Origin: Ideonella sp.
GTDB lineage: Bacteria > Pseudomonadota > Gammaproteobacteria > Burkholderiales > Burkholderiaceae_C
Direction of reading: 5' to 3'
NCBI GenBank assembly: GCA_016721465.1
Contig: JADKIA010000015.1
Span: 1 to 64,000 of the forward strand
DNA: 64,000 nt
Shown: positions 10,332-18,437 of the stretch, one piece after another
Numbering within the stretch: position 1 is the first letter of the stretch
Layout: every line of letters begins with the position of its first letter
Position numbers and translations under genes: made by a program
Notes under the pieces: generated by a model
Seen by the model: the letters and a program-made list of their open reading frames with translations, nothing else
The model's database searches: none
What the model was told of the DNA's origin: nothing

Positions 10332-11455
10332 TGCGTCATCTCCTTGGACACCAGGTCGATCATCTCAGCCATGATGTCGAACGACGGCGGGTCGACCACT
10401 TCGGTGACCCGCGGCTGCACGGACAGGCCGGTGGGCTTGACGGCACTGACGAAGCGCTCGGTGTCGGCAATGCGAAAGCCGTATTCCACCGCGATGCCCT
10501 GCAACTCGGCATTGTTGGTCAGCAGCTCACCCAGCGCCTTGGCGCGCTCGTTGGTGGCCACGAACACCACCTTGTTGACGATGGTGGGCTTGGGGTAGAG
10601 CAACACCATGTCGGCGCCCACGCCCTTCTTGGCCAGCGCGTGGCTCACCAGCTGGTTTTCGTAGATGAAGGCCATCGGCGTCTTGCCGATGCCGATGGCG
10701 ACGTAGTCGTCGAAATTGCCGTTCACGTAGTTTTCTTGATAGCCTTGGCGCTTGAACAACTCGGCCAGCTTGGCCGCATCGGCCTGTGCGCCGGCACGGT
10801 CGGTGACCAGATCACCGTGCAGGGCGTAGCTGGTGAGCGCCAGGTACATGGCGGCGGAGTTGCTGCGCCGCACGTCGGTGGTGGACACGAGCACGGCGCG
10901 CGACACGTCGTAGCCACTCGAATCCTTCAGATCCTTCCAGCGCTTCTTGGCCAGCATCAGGGCGGTGAGCTTGGCCATGTCCACCGCATAGACCTTGGGC
11001 TGCATCGGCGTGGCCAGGCCATTGGCCACCAGGATCTTGGCGATCGGCTCCCACGAGGCAATGACCAGCGGCGTGTGGAAGGGCGACACCTGCGCTGCGG
11101 CGATGTTGGCCTTGCGCGCCGCGTCGGCGATCTGGTTGGCCGCCACCACCCCGCTGGGGAAGAAGAAGTCGGGCGTGGCGCCGGCCACCACCTTGCCGGC
11201 CATGTCGCGGCTGCCCACGCGCGCCACATGCACCGGCAGCCGGTTGGCGGCCAGCACCCGCTGCACGCGCTCGTCCTTGAAGTAGGGCTCCACGTCCACC
11301 GCGATCAGCCCTTCCAGTGCGGCGGTGTTGGCCACGGCGATGGCTTCGCGCTTCTGTGCCGACTCCAGTTGGTGCCCGCGCAGCGACCAGGTGAGCGCGC
11401 CGCCGAACAAGACCAGCAGCAGCAAAGTGACGACGATCTTGACCGGCTTGGACAT
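10328..11455 (-). CDS. Membrane-anchored solute-binding-like protein, first gene of the telA operon
   Basis: 375 residues. An uncleaved N-terminal anchor or signal (KIVVTLLLLVLFGGALTW, residues ~5-22) precedes a two-lobed binding-protein-like domain: VDVEPYFKDERVQRVLAAN, GSRDMAGKVVAGATPDFFFP, QVSPFHTPLVIASWEPIAK, FIYENQLVSHALA and VLLYPKPTIVNKVVFVA. It resembles the N-terminal domain of the downstream vWA lipoprotein in general layout (extracellular solute-binding fold), which suggests an old duplication. The start at 11455 (ATG, MSKPVKI) is the only one that places the hydrophobic segment at the N-terminus. It overlaps the next gene by ATGA. The intergenic region to hemE (72 bases, divergent) must hold its promoter, but no clear sites were recognised. 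Confidence 0.75.
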   Translation of the reverse strand: MSKPVKIVVTLLLLVLFGGALTWSLRGHQLESAQKREAIAVANTAALEGLIAVDVEPYFKDERVQRVLAANRLPVHVARVGSRDMAGKVVAGATPDFFFPSGVVAANQIADAARKANIAAAQVSPFHTPLVIASWEPIAKILVANGLATPMQPKVYAVDMAKLTALMLAKKRWKDLKDSSGYDVSRAVLVSTTDVRRSNSAAMYLALTSYALHGDLVTDRAGAQADAAKLAELFKRQGYQENYVNGNFDDYVAIGIGKTPMAFIYENQLVSHALAKKGVGADMVLLYPKPTIVNKVVFVATNERAKALGELLTNNAELQGIAVEYGFRIADTERFVSAVKPTGLSVQPRVTEVVDPPSFDIMAEMIDLVSKEMTQ

Positions 11456-11527
11456 GAGCTTTGCAACCCGTTGAAATCGAAGAGCCGGCGGGATCATACG
11501 GCGCGGGCCGCCCGCGATAATCGACGC

Positions 11528-12648
11528 ATGAACGCCGCCCTGCAAAACGACACCTTCCTGCGCGCCTGCCTGCGCCAGCCCACCGACCACACGCCGCTTT
11601 GGCTGATGCGCCAAGCTGGGCGCTACCTGCCCGAATACAAGGCCACGCGGGTCAAGGCGGGCAACAGTTTCATGGGGCTGGCCACCAACCCGCAGTTCGC
11701 CACCGAGGTGACGCTGCAGCCGCTGGACCGCTTTGCGCTCGACGCGGCGATCCTGTTCTCAGACATCCTCACCGTGCCCGACGCCATGGGCTTGGGCCTG
11801 AGCTTCGGCGCGGGCGAGGACCGCGGTTCGCCCACCCGGTGCGCGACGAGGCCGACGTGGCCAGGTTGGCCATTCCGGACATGGACAAGCTGCGCTATGT
11901 GTTCGACGCGGTCACCTCCATCCGCAAGGCCCTGCTCACCACCGACCGCCAAGGCCGCCCGGTCGGGCGCGTGCCGCTGATCGGCTTCAGCGGCAGCCCC
12001 TGGACCTTGGCCTGCTACATGGTCGAAGGTGCGGGCTCGGACGACTACCGCCTGGTCAAGACCATGATGTACAGCCGGCCCGACCTGATGCACCGCATCC
12101 TGGCCGTCACCGCCGACACCGTGGCCCTCTACCTCAATGCCCAGATCGAGGCTGGCGCCCAGGCCGTGATGGTGTTCGATTCCTGGGGGGGCGTGCTCGA
12201 GCACCGTGCCTTCGAGACCTTCAGCCTGGCCTACACCCGTCGGGTGCTGGCGCAGCTCAAGCGTGAGCACGACGGCCAGCGCGTGCCCTGCATCGTGTTC
12301 ACCAAGGGCGGTGGCCTGTGGCTGGAGCAGATCGCCGCCACCGGGGCCGACGTGGTGGGGCTGGACTGGACCTGCGACCTGGGCCTGGCGCGCCGGCGCG
12401 TGGACGATCAGGTGGCGCTGCAAGGCAATCTCGATCCGATGGCCCTGTTCGCGACGCCCGAGGCGGTGGCGGCCGAGGCCCGCGCGGTGCTCGACAGCTT
12501 CGGCCCGCAACGCCGCGCCGATGGGCGCTGCGGCGGCCATGTGTTCAATCTGGGCCACGGCATCAACCAGCACACCCCGATCGAGAACGTGCAGGCGCTG
12601 GTGGAAACCGTGCATGCCCACTCGCAACACATTCGGCAACAGGGTTGA
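11528..12648 (+). CDS. hemE: Uroporphyrinogen decarboxylase HemE (one frameshift)
   Basis: Converts uroporphyrinogen III to coproporphyrinogen III by four decarboxylations in haem synthesis, in the cytoplasm. The family signature LMRQAGRYLPEYKATR lies at residues ~26-41. ILFSDILTVPDAMGLGL holds the catalytic Asp, and later blocks are IGFSGSPWTLACYMVEG, VMVFDSWGGVL and VVGLDWTCDLGLARRRV. The end is normal (FNLGHGINQHTPIENVQALV). The frame breaks near 11818 (GCGAGGACCG): adding one G restores GEGPRFAHPVRDEADVA, the conserved sequence there. A loss-of-function mutation in a normally essential gene is unlikely, so this is taken as a sequence error. It is followed by a 353-base spacer and priA, a neighbour pair common in Burkholderiales. 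Confidence 0.93.
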
Positions 12649-13001
12649 CCCCAGGCCAAGCCCCTTCAATTTCTCTGGGTAAGTGAGTGCTCAGGGCTTG
12701 ACTTATCCCCAAAATTTGCGTCAGCCCCATGGGGCGGCATCTGCAACGCACTGCACCATGAAGAATCGCGGAAATTCGTGCTAAGTCTTTGAAAAATAAA
12801 AAGATTTTCCGGTGTGCTGCAGGATTGGGCAAACCAGCCGGAGGCGGGCAACATCAAGCACTTAGCGCGCTCGCCAGCAGCTTTCCCACAAAGTTATCCA
12901 CAGAAATGGGGGATAGGTGGAAAAGCCGTTTTCAATCATGGACTTAAGTGCGTCTCTTGATGTTTCGCTGCACAAGTCCCCCCGGTTGAGGGGGTTCTGG
13001 C
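12649..13001. other. hemE-priA spacer with AT-rich segment
   Basis: 353 bases without a gene. It holds a perfect DnaA box (12894-12902), a one-mismatch box TTATCCCCA at 12703-12711, and an AT-rich stretch 12783-12809 (CTTTGAAAAATAAAAAG) that stands out in this GC-rich DNA. The promoter of priA must lie here. No open frame with coding character, tRNA or clear terminator hairpin was seen. Confidence 0.5.
12894..12902 (+). promoter_or_regulatory. Consensus DnaA box TTATCCACA
   Basis: A perfect match to the DnaA-binding consensus, about 100 bases upstream of priA. One perfect box can occur by chance or regulate priA; by itself it does not mark an origin. Confidence 0.45.
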
Positions 13002-15074
13002 GTGCTTGAGGGCCTGCGCACCTCGGTGGCGGTGGAGACCCCGCAGCACAGCGGCCTGGCCGGTGCGCTGGACTATTTGAGCGAGCACCCGCTGACGCCG
13101 GGAACCTTGCTGCGCGTGCCGCTGGGCAAGCGCGACATGCTGGGCATCGTCTGGCATGCCGCCACGCCCGGACACGCAGTGCCCGATTCGGTGGCACTGC
13201 GGCCGGTGGGCCCGGTCTTCGAAGGCCTGCCGCCGCTGCCACCCGCCTGGTTGACCCTGGTCGACTTCGCGGCCGCCTACTACCAACGCGGCCTGGGCGA
13301 GCTGGCCCTGGCGGTGCTGCCGCCCGAGCTGCGCAAACAGGATGCCCCGGGCCTGGCCAAAAGGCTGGCACGCCTGATCAAGCGACTGGACAAGGCAGAA
13401 CTGGCGCCCGTCGACACCGAGGTGCCCAGACCGGACCTGGGCACGGCGCAGCGCCTGGCGCTGAACGCCATCGAAGCGGCGTTCACCCAGCCGCGGCCGC
13501 TGCCGCTGCTGTTGCACGGCGTCACCGGCAGCGGCAAGACCGAGGTCTACCTGCGCGCGGCCGAGGCGGTGCTCGACCAGGGCCGCCAGGTGCTGGTGCT
13601 GGTGCCCGAGATCAACCTCACGCCACAACTCGAAGCGCGCTTCGAGCAGCGCTTTCCGGGCCGGCGCCTGGTGGCCATGCACAGTGGGCTAACTCCGGTG
13701 CAGCGGCTGTCGCACTGGTTGCAGGCGCTGCTGGGGCGTGCCGACATCGTGCTGGGCACGCGTCTGTCGGTGTTCGCGCCGCTGCCCAAGCTGGGCCTGG
13801 TGGTCGTCGACGAGGAGCATGACCCGTCCTACAAGCAACAGGAGGGTGCCCGCTATTCGGCGCGCGATCTGGCGGTGTACCGCGCCCACCTGGAGCGCGT
13901 GCCGGTGATCCTGGGCTCGGCCACGCCCTCGCTGGAAACCTGGCAGCGCGCGCAGGAAGGACGTTATCAGCTGCTCACGCTCGCGCAGCGCGTGGGCGAC
14001 GGCGCGCTGCCGCGCGTGCGCCTGTTCGACATGGGCGTGTTGCCGCGCAGCCAGGGGGCAGCGCCCGTGCTGGCGCCGCTGGTGCTGCAGTCGCTGCGCG
14101 AGCGGCTGCAGCGTGGCGAGCAGAGCCTGGTCTTCCTCAACCGCCGCGGCTACGCGCCGGTGCTGCACTGCGCCGAATGCGGCTGGAAGAGCGGCTGCCC
14201 GCACTGCAGCGCCTGGCGCGTGTTCCACAAGACCGAGCGCACGCTGCGCTGCCACCATTGCGGCTTCACCGAACGGGTGCCGCGCGCCTGCCCGGAATGC
14301 GGCAACCTGGACATCGCCCCCATCGGCCGCGGCACCGAGCGCCTGGAAGAGCAACTGGCCGAGCTGCTGCCCGGCGCCCGCATCGCACGGCTGGACGCCG
14401 ACACCGCGCGCGGCAAAGGCCAGCTCGAAAGCCGCCTGGCCGAGGTGCACGCCGGCGAGGTGGACGTGCTGGTGGGCACGCAGATGGTCACCAAGGGGCA
14501 CGACTTCCGGCGCATCACGCTGGTGGTGGCCATCAACCCCGATTCGGCCTTGTTTGCCGCGGACTTTCGAGCACCCGAGCGTCTGTTCTCGCTGCTGATG
14601 CAGGCCGGTGGCCGCGCCGGGCGCGACGCGGCGGCGGCCGAACGCAGCGAGATGTGGATCCAGACCTGGCATCCCCAACACGCCTTGTACGCGGCCTTGA
14701 AGACCCACGACTTTGCCGCATTTGCCGCCAGCCAGCTGGCCGAGCGGCGCGGCGCCGGCCTGCCGCCCTTCAGCCACCTGGCGTTGCTGCGTGCCGAGGC
14801 GCGCGATGCGGCCGTGGCCATGGGGTTCCTGCGCGCCGCTGCCGAGGCCGCCGCGCAGCTGGCCGGCGCCGACGAGGTGATGATCTATCCGCCCGTGCCA
14901 CCCACGGTGCAGAAGGTGGCCGGCATCGAGCGGCTGCAGATGCTCATCGAATGCCCGTCGCGAATGCGCCTGCAGCGCCTGCTGGCCGATTGGCTGCCGC
15001 GCCTGCACGCCGTGCGCGGCGAGCACAAGGGCCTGGCGCGCTGGGCGATCGACGTGGACCCCTTGGCGATCTGA
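13002..15074 (+). CDS. priA: Primosomal protein N' (replication restart helicase PriA)
   Basis: 690 residues, intact. PriA recognises stalled forks and reloads the replisome. An N-terminal DNA-binding domain (residues ~10-110) is followed by a superfamily 2 helicase with Walker A GVTGSGKT (~173-180), the Walker B box DEEHD, GSATPSLE, and the later motifs VGTQMVTKGHDF and QAGGRAGR. An eight-Cys zinc module separates the helicase lobes: CAECGWKSGCPHC, then CHHCGFTERVPRACPEC. The start is GTG at 13002; no closer ATG fits the conserved N-terminus. It is the one long gene in the first 21 kb with no frame problem. Confidence 0.95.
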   Translation: MLEGLRTSVAVETPQHSGLAGALDYLSEHPLTPGTLLRVPLGKRDMLGIVWHAATPGHAVPDSVALRPVGPVFEGLPPLPPAWLTLVDFAAAYYQRGLGELALAVLPPELRKQDAPGLAKRLARLIKRLDKAELAPVDTEVPRPDLGTAQRLALNAIEAAFTQPRPLPLLLHGVTGSGKTEVYLRAAEAVLDQGRQVLVLVPEINLTPQLEARFEQRFPGRRLVAMHSGLTPVQRLSHWLQALLGRADIVLGTRLSVFAPLPKLGLVVVDEEHDPSYKQQEGARYSARDLAVYRAHLERVPVILGSATPSLETWQRAQEGRYQLLTLAQRVGDGALPRVRLFDMGVLPRSQGAAPVLAPLVLQSLRERLQRGEQSLVFLNRRGYAPVLHCAECGWKSGCPHCSAWRVFHKTERTLRCHHCGFTERVPRACPECGNLDIAPIGRGTERLEEQLAELLPGARIARLDADTARGKGQLESRLAEVHAGEVDVLVGTQMVTKGHDFRRITLVVAINPDSALFAADFRAPERLFSLLMQAGGRAGRDAAAAERSEMWIQTWHPQHALYAALKTHDFAAFAASQLAERRGAGLPPFSHLALLRAEARDAAVAMGFLRAAAEAAAQLAGADEVMIYPPVPPTVQKVAGIERLQMLIECPSRMRLQRLLADWLPRLHAVRGEHKGLARWAIDVDPLAI

Positions 15075-15114
15075 CGGCCATTGGGGGACGGCCGACCATG
15101 GCTGGCCTGAGCGC

Positions 15115-15864
15115 TCAGACGGGCTCCAGCGTCCAGCGCGTGCCCAGCACCTCCAGCTGCATGCCGTCCACCGCCAACCCCGCGCCGCGGGCAGCGGCCA
15201 GCACGGCCTCGGGTTGCACCACCGCCAGCGTGAAGCCGGCCACGCCATCAGCGGCGCCGGCAGGTGCGGCCACGAAATCGGCAAAGCCCGCGGTCAATGC
15301 AAGGCGCCAGCACCCTTCCATGGCCACCGGGGCTGGCTGGCCCAGCACCTGGGCCCAGCGCTGCGCCAAGGCCGCGGGGTCGACGGCCTGCAAGGTGATG
15401 CCGCGCACGCACTGCTGGCCGCTCGGCCCGGGCTGCACTCGCCACTGCGGCCCGCCCCAGCGCCAGGACGCTGCGGGGCGGGGCTCGTCCACCGACACGA
15501 TGGCGCCGCCCACGTCCTTGGGGTGCAGGTGCATGGCGCTGATGTCTTCCAGCTCGATCTGCCACACGCTGCGCACGCCCAGTGCCGCAAAGCGCGCTCG
15601 CTCGCGCGCCAGGCTGTCGGTCTGCAGGATGAGCATGTAGCCACCGTCGCCGTGCCGCGCCAAGTGGCGGCCGCAGGCGGTGTCGGCCCGCACCGGCGAG
15701 ATCACCTCGATGAACTGATCACCGAAGCTGAACACCGCGTTGTCGATGCCGAACTCGGCCACGCCAGGGTCCTGGAATGGTGGCGGCAGTTCAAGCAGCG
15801 AGGCCAGCAAGCCACTGCCGCGGCGCAGGTCCTGCGCCGCGAAGACGATCTGACGGATGCGCAT
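15115..15864 (-). CDS. VOC-superfamily (glyoxalase-like) protein
   Basis: 249 residues with the betaalphabetabetabeta repeats of the vicinal oxygen chelate fold: IRQIVFAAQDLRRGSGLLAS, DNAVFSFGDQFIEVISPV and YMLILQTDSLARERARFAAL in the first half, and RGITLQAVDPAALAQRWAQV and DFVAAPAGAADGVAGFTLAV in the second. Members include glyoxalases, dioxygenases and binding proteins, and the substrate cannot be assigned. It converges on priA with a 40-base gap. A cytoplasmic location is expected because there is no signal peptide. Confidence 0.8.
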   Translation of the reverse strand: MRIRQIVFAAQDLRRGSGLLASLLELPPPFQDPGVAEFGIDNAVFSFGDQFIEVISPVRADTACGRHLARHGDGGYMLILQTDSLARERARFAALGVRSVWQIELEDISAMHLHPKDVGGAIVSVDEPRPAASWRWGGPQWRVQPGPSGQQCVRGITLQAVDPAALAQRWAQVLGQPAPVAMEGCWRLALTAGFADFVAAPAGAADGVAGFTLAVVQPEAVLAAARGAGLAVDGMQLEVLGTRWTLEPV

Positions 15865-15961
15865 GGTCTGGGCCCTTCATCGCCATGAAACCAGCCCCGA
15901 CTCTACGGCGCTTGGTCAGCGACCGCGCTCAGCTGTGCAGTGCGCGCTCGGTGGCGCGACG

Positions 15962-15989
15962 GCACGGCTGCACGGCTGCACGGCTGCAC
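15962..15989 (+). repeat. Short tandem repeat, GCACGGCT x3.5
   Basis: Three perfect copies of the 8-mer GCACGGCT followed by GCAC, in the non-coding stretch between the VOC gene and the decayed dipeptidase. Repeats of this size change length easily; no function is suggested. Confidence 0.8.
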
Positions 15990-16026
15990 TGCGCCATGCG
16001 CGCAACCACACGTTCTCATCGAGCGA

Positions 16027-16668
16027 TCATGGCGTTGCGGTCCCGCACGAAGGCTTCCACACCGATCGCGCCAACCGCATCAGGTTGCCGCCAAGCACAC
16101 GCCGCAGATCCGTGTCGCTGTAACCCCAGGTCTGCAGTGTCTGCACGATGCGTTCCAACTGCTCGGGTGCCACCATGCGTACACCTTTCTTGTACCCCAA
16201 TTCGGCCGGAAAGGTGTGCGCCATCTTGGCCAGGTAGTCGTCCATTTCCTGGGCATCGAACACATAGTCAAGACCCAGCGCAACATGTTGCGGTCCGACC
16301 AGCTGGGCCACATGGTCGACGTGGCGGGCAAAGGTCTCGCTGCTGTTGTCGTTCTGGCCCAGGAAGCTGCCGATGCCGTTGATGCCGACCACACCGCCGG
16401 TGGCCGCGCAGGCGCGGATCAAGTCGTCCGGGATGTTGCGCGGGTGGGGGTGCAGGGCGCTGGGATTGCTGTGCGAGAAGATCACGGGCCGGGTGGCCAC
16501 GTTGAGCATGACGGCACTCATGCCGGCCGCGCGCTACCGTTGCAGCTGCGGCAAGGGAGACGTGTCGTGCGGGCGCGCCAGCGGCATGCAACCAGGGTTG
16601 TCCCAGACGATGCTGTTGCGCAACAGGGTTGCAGCGTCGCTCTGGGCCGGCAGGTGCGTTGCGTTCAT
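16027..16668 (-). pseudogene. Decayed M19 (membrane/renal) dipeptidase with internal deletion
   Basis: A shortened relative of the intact M19 gene at 22974-24014. The N-terminal part from MNATHLPAQSDAATLL to PLPQLQR aligns with the start of the intact copy. An in-frame TAG (16534-16536) then replaces the Tyr codon of QLQRYRAAGM. Right after RAAGM the sequence jumps to AVMLNVATRPVIFSHSN, skipping about 145 residues that include the catalytic Glu region and one metal His. The C-terminal part (NGIGSFLGQND, LGLDYVFDAQEMDDYL, GVRMVAPEQLERIV, RRVLGGNLMRLA) is well kept. In the N-terminal metal motif the His of WDNHGCMP is Pro. Stop, deletion and ligand loss together show a true pseudogene rather than a base-calling slip. 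Confidence 0.88.
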
Positions 16669-16693
16669 GGAAGCTGAACCATAGACCTGGGCG

Positions 16694-16713
16694 GGCTCCG
16701 ATCGGTTAGGCTG
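16694..16713 (-). promoter_or_regulatory. Degenerate copy of the AraC-regulon motif
   Basis: On the minus strand CAGCCTAACCGATCGGAGCC keeps GCCTAA-N4-TCGG-GC of the motif found before the DUF885, M19, MFS and TonB genes. It stands ~25 bases before the pseudo-dipeptidase, in line with a decayed copy of the same control region. Confidence 0.4.
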
Positions 16714-16743
16714 CCAACACGCAGACTCAGGAGTACCGAACGC

Positions 16744-17103
16744 ATGCCCAACCATGTCGCCCGTCCCCCCGAGAGGACCTGGTCGCCGCTGGACTTCGAC
16801 CAGCAAGCCTTCAGGGCCGGTGCCAGCGAGAAGCGCTTCAAGCGCTTTGCACGCCAGGGTGTTCGCACGCTGCATGCGCACGTTGGCGGCAGCGGGATGG
16901 CGGACACGGTGGGCCTGGACGAAGGTCCTTTGCTCACGATGATCAACTGTGTGCTGCCGCGCACGGCCCGCTGGCGCTGCGACACCGATCAAGCCCTGAG
17001 CATGTTGTGTGCGTCGCGGTGTTGCGACGCTGCATTCGAGGTGGGCAGTTGGGTCCAGCTCGTTTTCAACCACCCTGAAGTGACACTGCTGTGCCTGCCT
17101 GAT
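16744..17103 (+). pseudogene. Truncated AraC-family regulator, N-terminal domain only
   Basis: Begins MPNHVARPPERTWSPLDFD and continues RFARQGVRTLHAHVGGSGMA, DTVGLDEGPLLTMINCVLPR, ARWRCDTDQALSMLCASRCC and LVFNHPEVTLLCLP. It aligns residue for residue with the N-terminal ligand-binding domain of the full regulator at 17352-18422 (RFARGGVRTLHTVVGGLG, LLTVLNCVLAAPARW, LVFNRPELTLVALP). Homology stops near 17103, so about two-thirds of the protein, including the helix-turn-helix region, is missing. It pairs with the decayed dipeptidase next to it, as a dead duplicate of the working regulator and dipeptidase genes. Confidence 0.82.
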
Positions 17104-17281
17104 GGGGCAGCTGGTGCATTTCGGTCTGTCCGTGATCGACGGCGTGGCCCTGCGCGAACTTGCGCAGCTGCGCGAGATGAATCACGGTCTGGTGTTCTGG
17201 AACGTGGTGCACCAGGGGTTTGCGGGATTCGATCAGGATCGCCGCGCGCTGCGCACCGAGGGCTTGCCGGTTTTCGATGGG
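17102..17281 (+). other. Unidentified coding-like fragment
   Basis: Directly after the truncated regulator a frame reads GQLVHFGLSVIDGVALRELA, QLREMNHGLVFWNVVHQGFA and GFDQDRRALRTEGLPVFDGP. This has normal protein character, ends in shadow sequence after ~17285 and resembles nothing recognised here. It is probably the tail of another gene joined by the deletion that cut the regulator. Confidence 0.4.
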
Positions 17282-17351
17282 CCCGCACGTTCACGAGCCC
17301 CGCCCGATCGCCCGAGCGGGCTCGCACCGCAGCGCGTTGCAGGCAGGCACT

Positions 17352-18422
17352 CCCGTGGTGAGCGGCGCTGCCGGAATCGAAGCGCCGCACTCCGCGCTCG
17401 ACTTCGATCTCGAGTCGGCGCGTGTTACCTCCGACGACCGGGGTCGGCGCCGCTTCGCCCGCGGCGGCGTGCGCACCTTGCACACGGTGGTCGGTGGCCT
17501 GGGCACCAGCGACACCGTGCGCGTCAACGCCGACACGCTGCTGACGGTCCTGAACTGTGTGCTGGCCGCGCCCGCGCGGTGGAGTTACACCGACGCCGAG
17601 CCGACCATCATGCTGCGCGCTTCGTTGAGCTGCGATGTGGCGTTTCGCCTGGCCGGTGTCGCGCCGCTGGTCTTTAACCGGCCTGAGTTGACGCTGGTGG
17701 CCCTGCCCGCCGGACGCACACTGGTTGCTGACATCACGGGTGGTGTGCGCCAGCAGGGCATGGTCGCGGTCTTCCGCGGCCCGAGCTTTGCGCGCATGTA
17801 CGGGCTGGCTGACGACGAACTACCGCCGCTGCTGCGCGAAGCCCTGCGCAGCGACGGTGCGACCGGGCGGCTGGCCTCGTTGCCGCTCGATCCGCGTATC
17901 GCGGCGCTGGTCAGCGACACCATCGACACCCGGCTCGAAGGCGAGTTGCGCGTCGTGCAGTACGCCGGCCGGTTGGCCGAGCTCGTGGCCTACACCCTGG
18001 ATGCGATGCAGCACGCACCGGCGTTGCACGGCCCTTCGCTGGCCCGCCAGCGCGACGCCGACCTGGCCCACGCCGCGCTGGCGCGGCTGGAGCGCGAGTA
18101 CCGCAAACCACCGCTGTTCGCGGACCTGGCCCACGCGCTGGGCACCAACCAGAACAAGCTGAAGGCGGTCTTCAAGGACGCCTTCGGGCTGACGATGAGC
18201 GACTACTGCCTCGACCGCCGCGTGCGCGAGGCGCAGCAGCTGCTGCTCAAGGCCAGCCTGACGATCGCCCAGGTGGCAGAGCGCGTCGGCTACGAGCACC
18301 AGAGCAGCTTCACCGCGGCCTTCAGCGGCCATGTCGGTATGTCGCCGCGCGCCTATCGGCAGCACCGGGCGCCATTCAGCATCGCGTTGGTGCCACGCGG
18401 GGAGCGTCCGCCCGAAGCGTGA
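17352..18422 (+). CDS. AraC-family transcriptional regulator
   Basis: About 356 residues. The N-terminal ligand-sensing domain of the AraC-binding-like type spans residues ~15-190. The C-terminal helix-turn-helix pair spans ~250-345: PPLFADLAHALGTNQNKLKA, FKDAFGLTMSDYCLDRRVRE, AQQLLLKASLTIAQVAERVG and YEHQSSFTAAFSGHVGMSPR, the typical AraC signature ending AYRQHR. The start is uncertain: GTG at 17352 or 17355 gives the same N-terminal length as the truncated paralogue, while ATG at 17277 would add 25 residues. It ends 15 bases from the convergent DUF885 gene. It probably controls the surrounding peptide genes through the GCCTAAATnTTCG motif; that link is inference from proximity. Confidence 0.88.
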   Translation, partial: PVVSGAAGIEAPHSALDFDLESARVTSDDRGRRRFARGGVRTLHTVVGGLGTSDTVRVNADTLLTVLNCVLAAPARWSYTDAEPTIMLRASLSCDVAFRLAGVAPLVFNRPELTLVALPAGRTLVADITGGVRQQGMVAVFRGPSFARMYGLADDELPPLLREALRSDGATGRLASLPLDPRIAALVSDTIDTRLEGELRVVQYAGRLAELVAYTLDAMQHAPALHGPSLARQRDADLAHAALARLEREYRKPPLFADLAHALGTNQNKLKAVFKDAFGLTMSDYCLDRRVREAQQLLLKASLTIAQVAERVGYEHQSSFTAAFSGHVGMSPRAYRQHRAPFSIALVPRGERPPEA

Positions 18423-18437
18423 ACGCCGGAGGGGGCG

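Noticed and set aside
12649..13001. Chromosome origin (oriC)
   Set aside because: Only one perfect and one imperfect DnaA box; dnaA, dnaN, gyrB, rpmH and parAB are all absent from the window.
13689..15284. A 531-codon minus-strand frame
   Set aside because: Antisense to priA, whose helicase and zinc motifs are complete; no independent support.
15962..15989. Tandem GCACGGCT copies considered as a CRISPR-like or operator array
   Set aside because: Units are only 8 bases, directly adjacent with no spacers; a simple tandem repeat.
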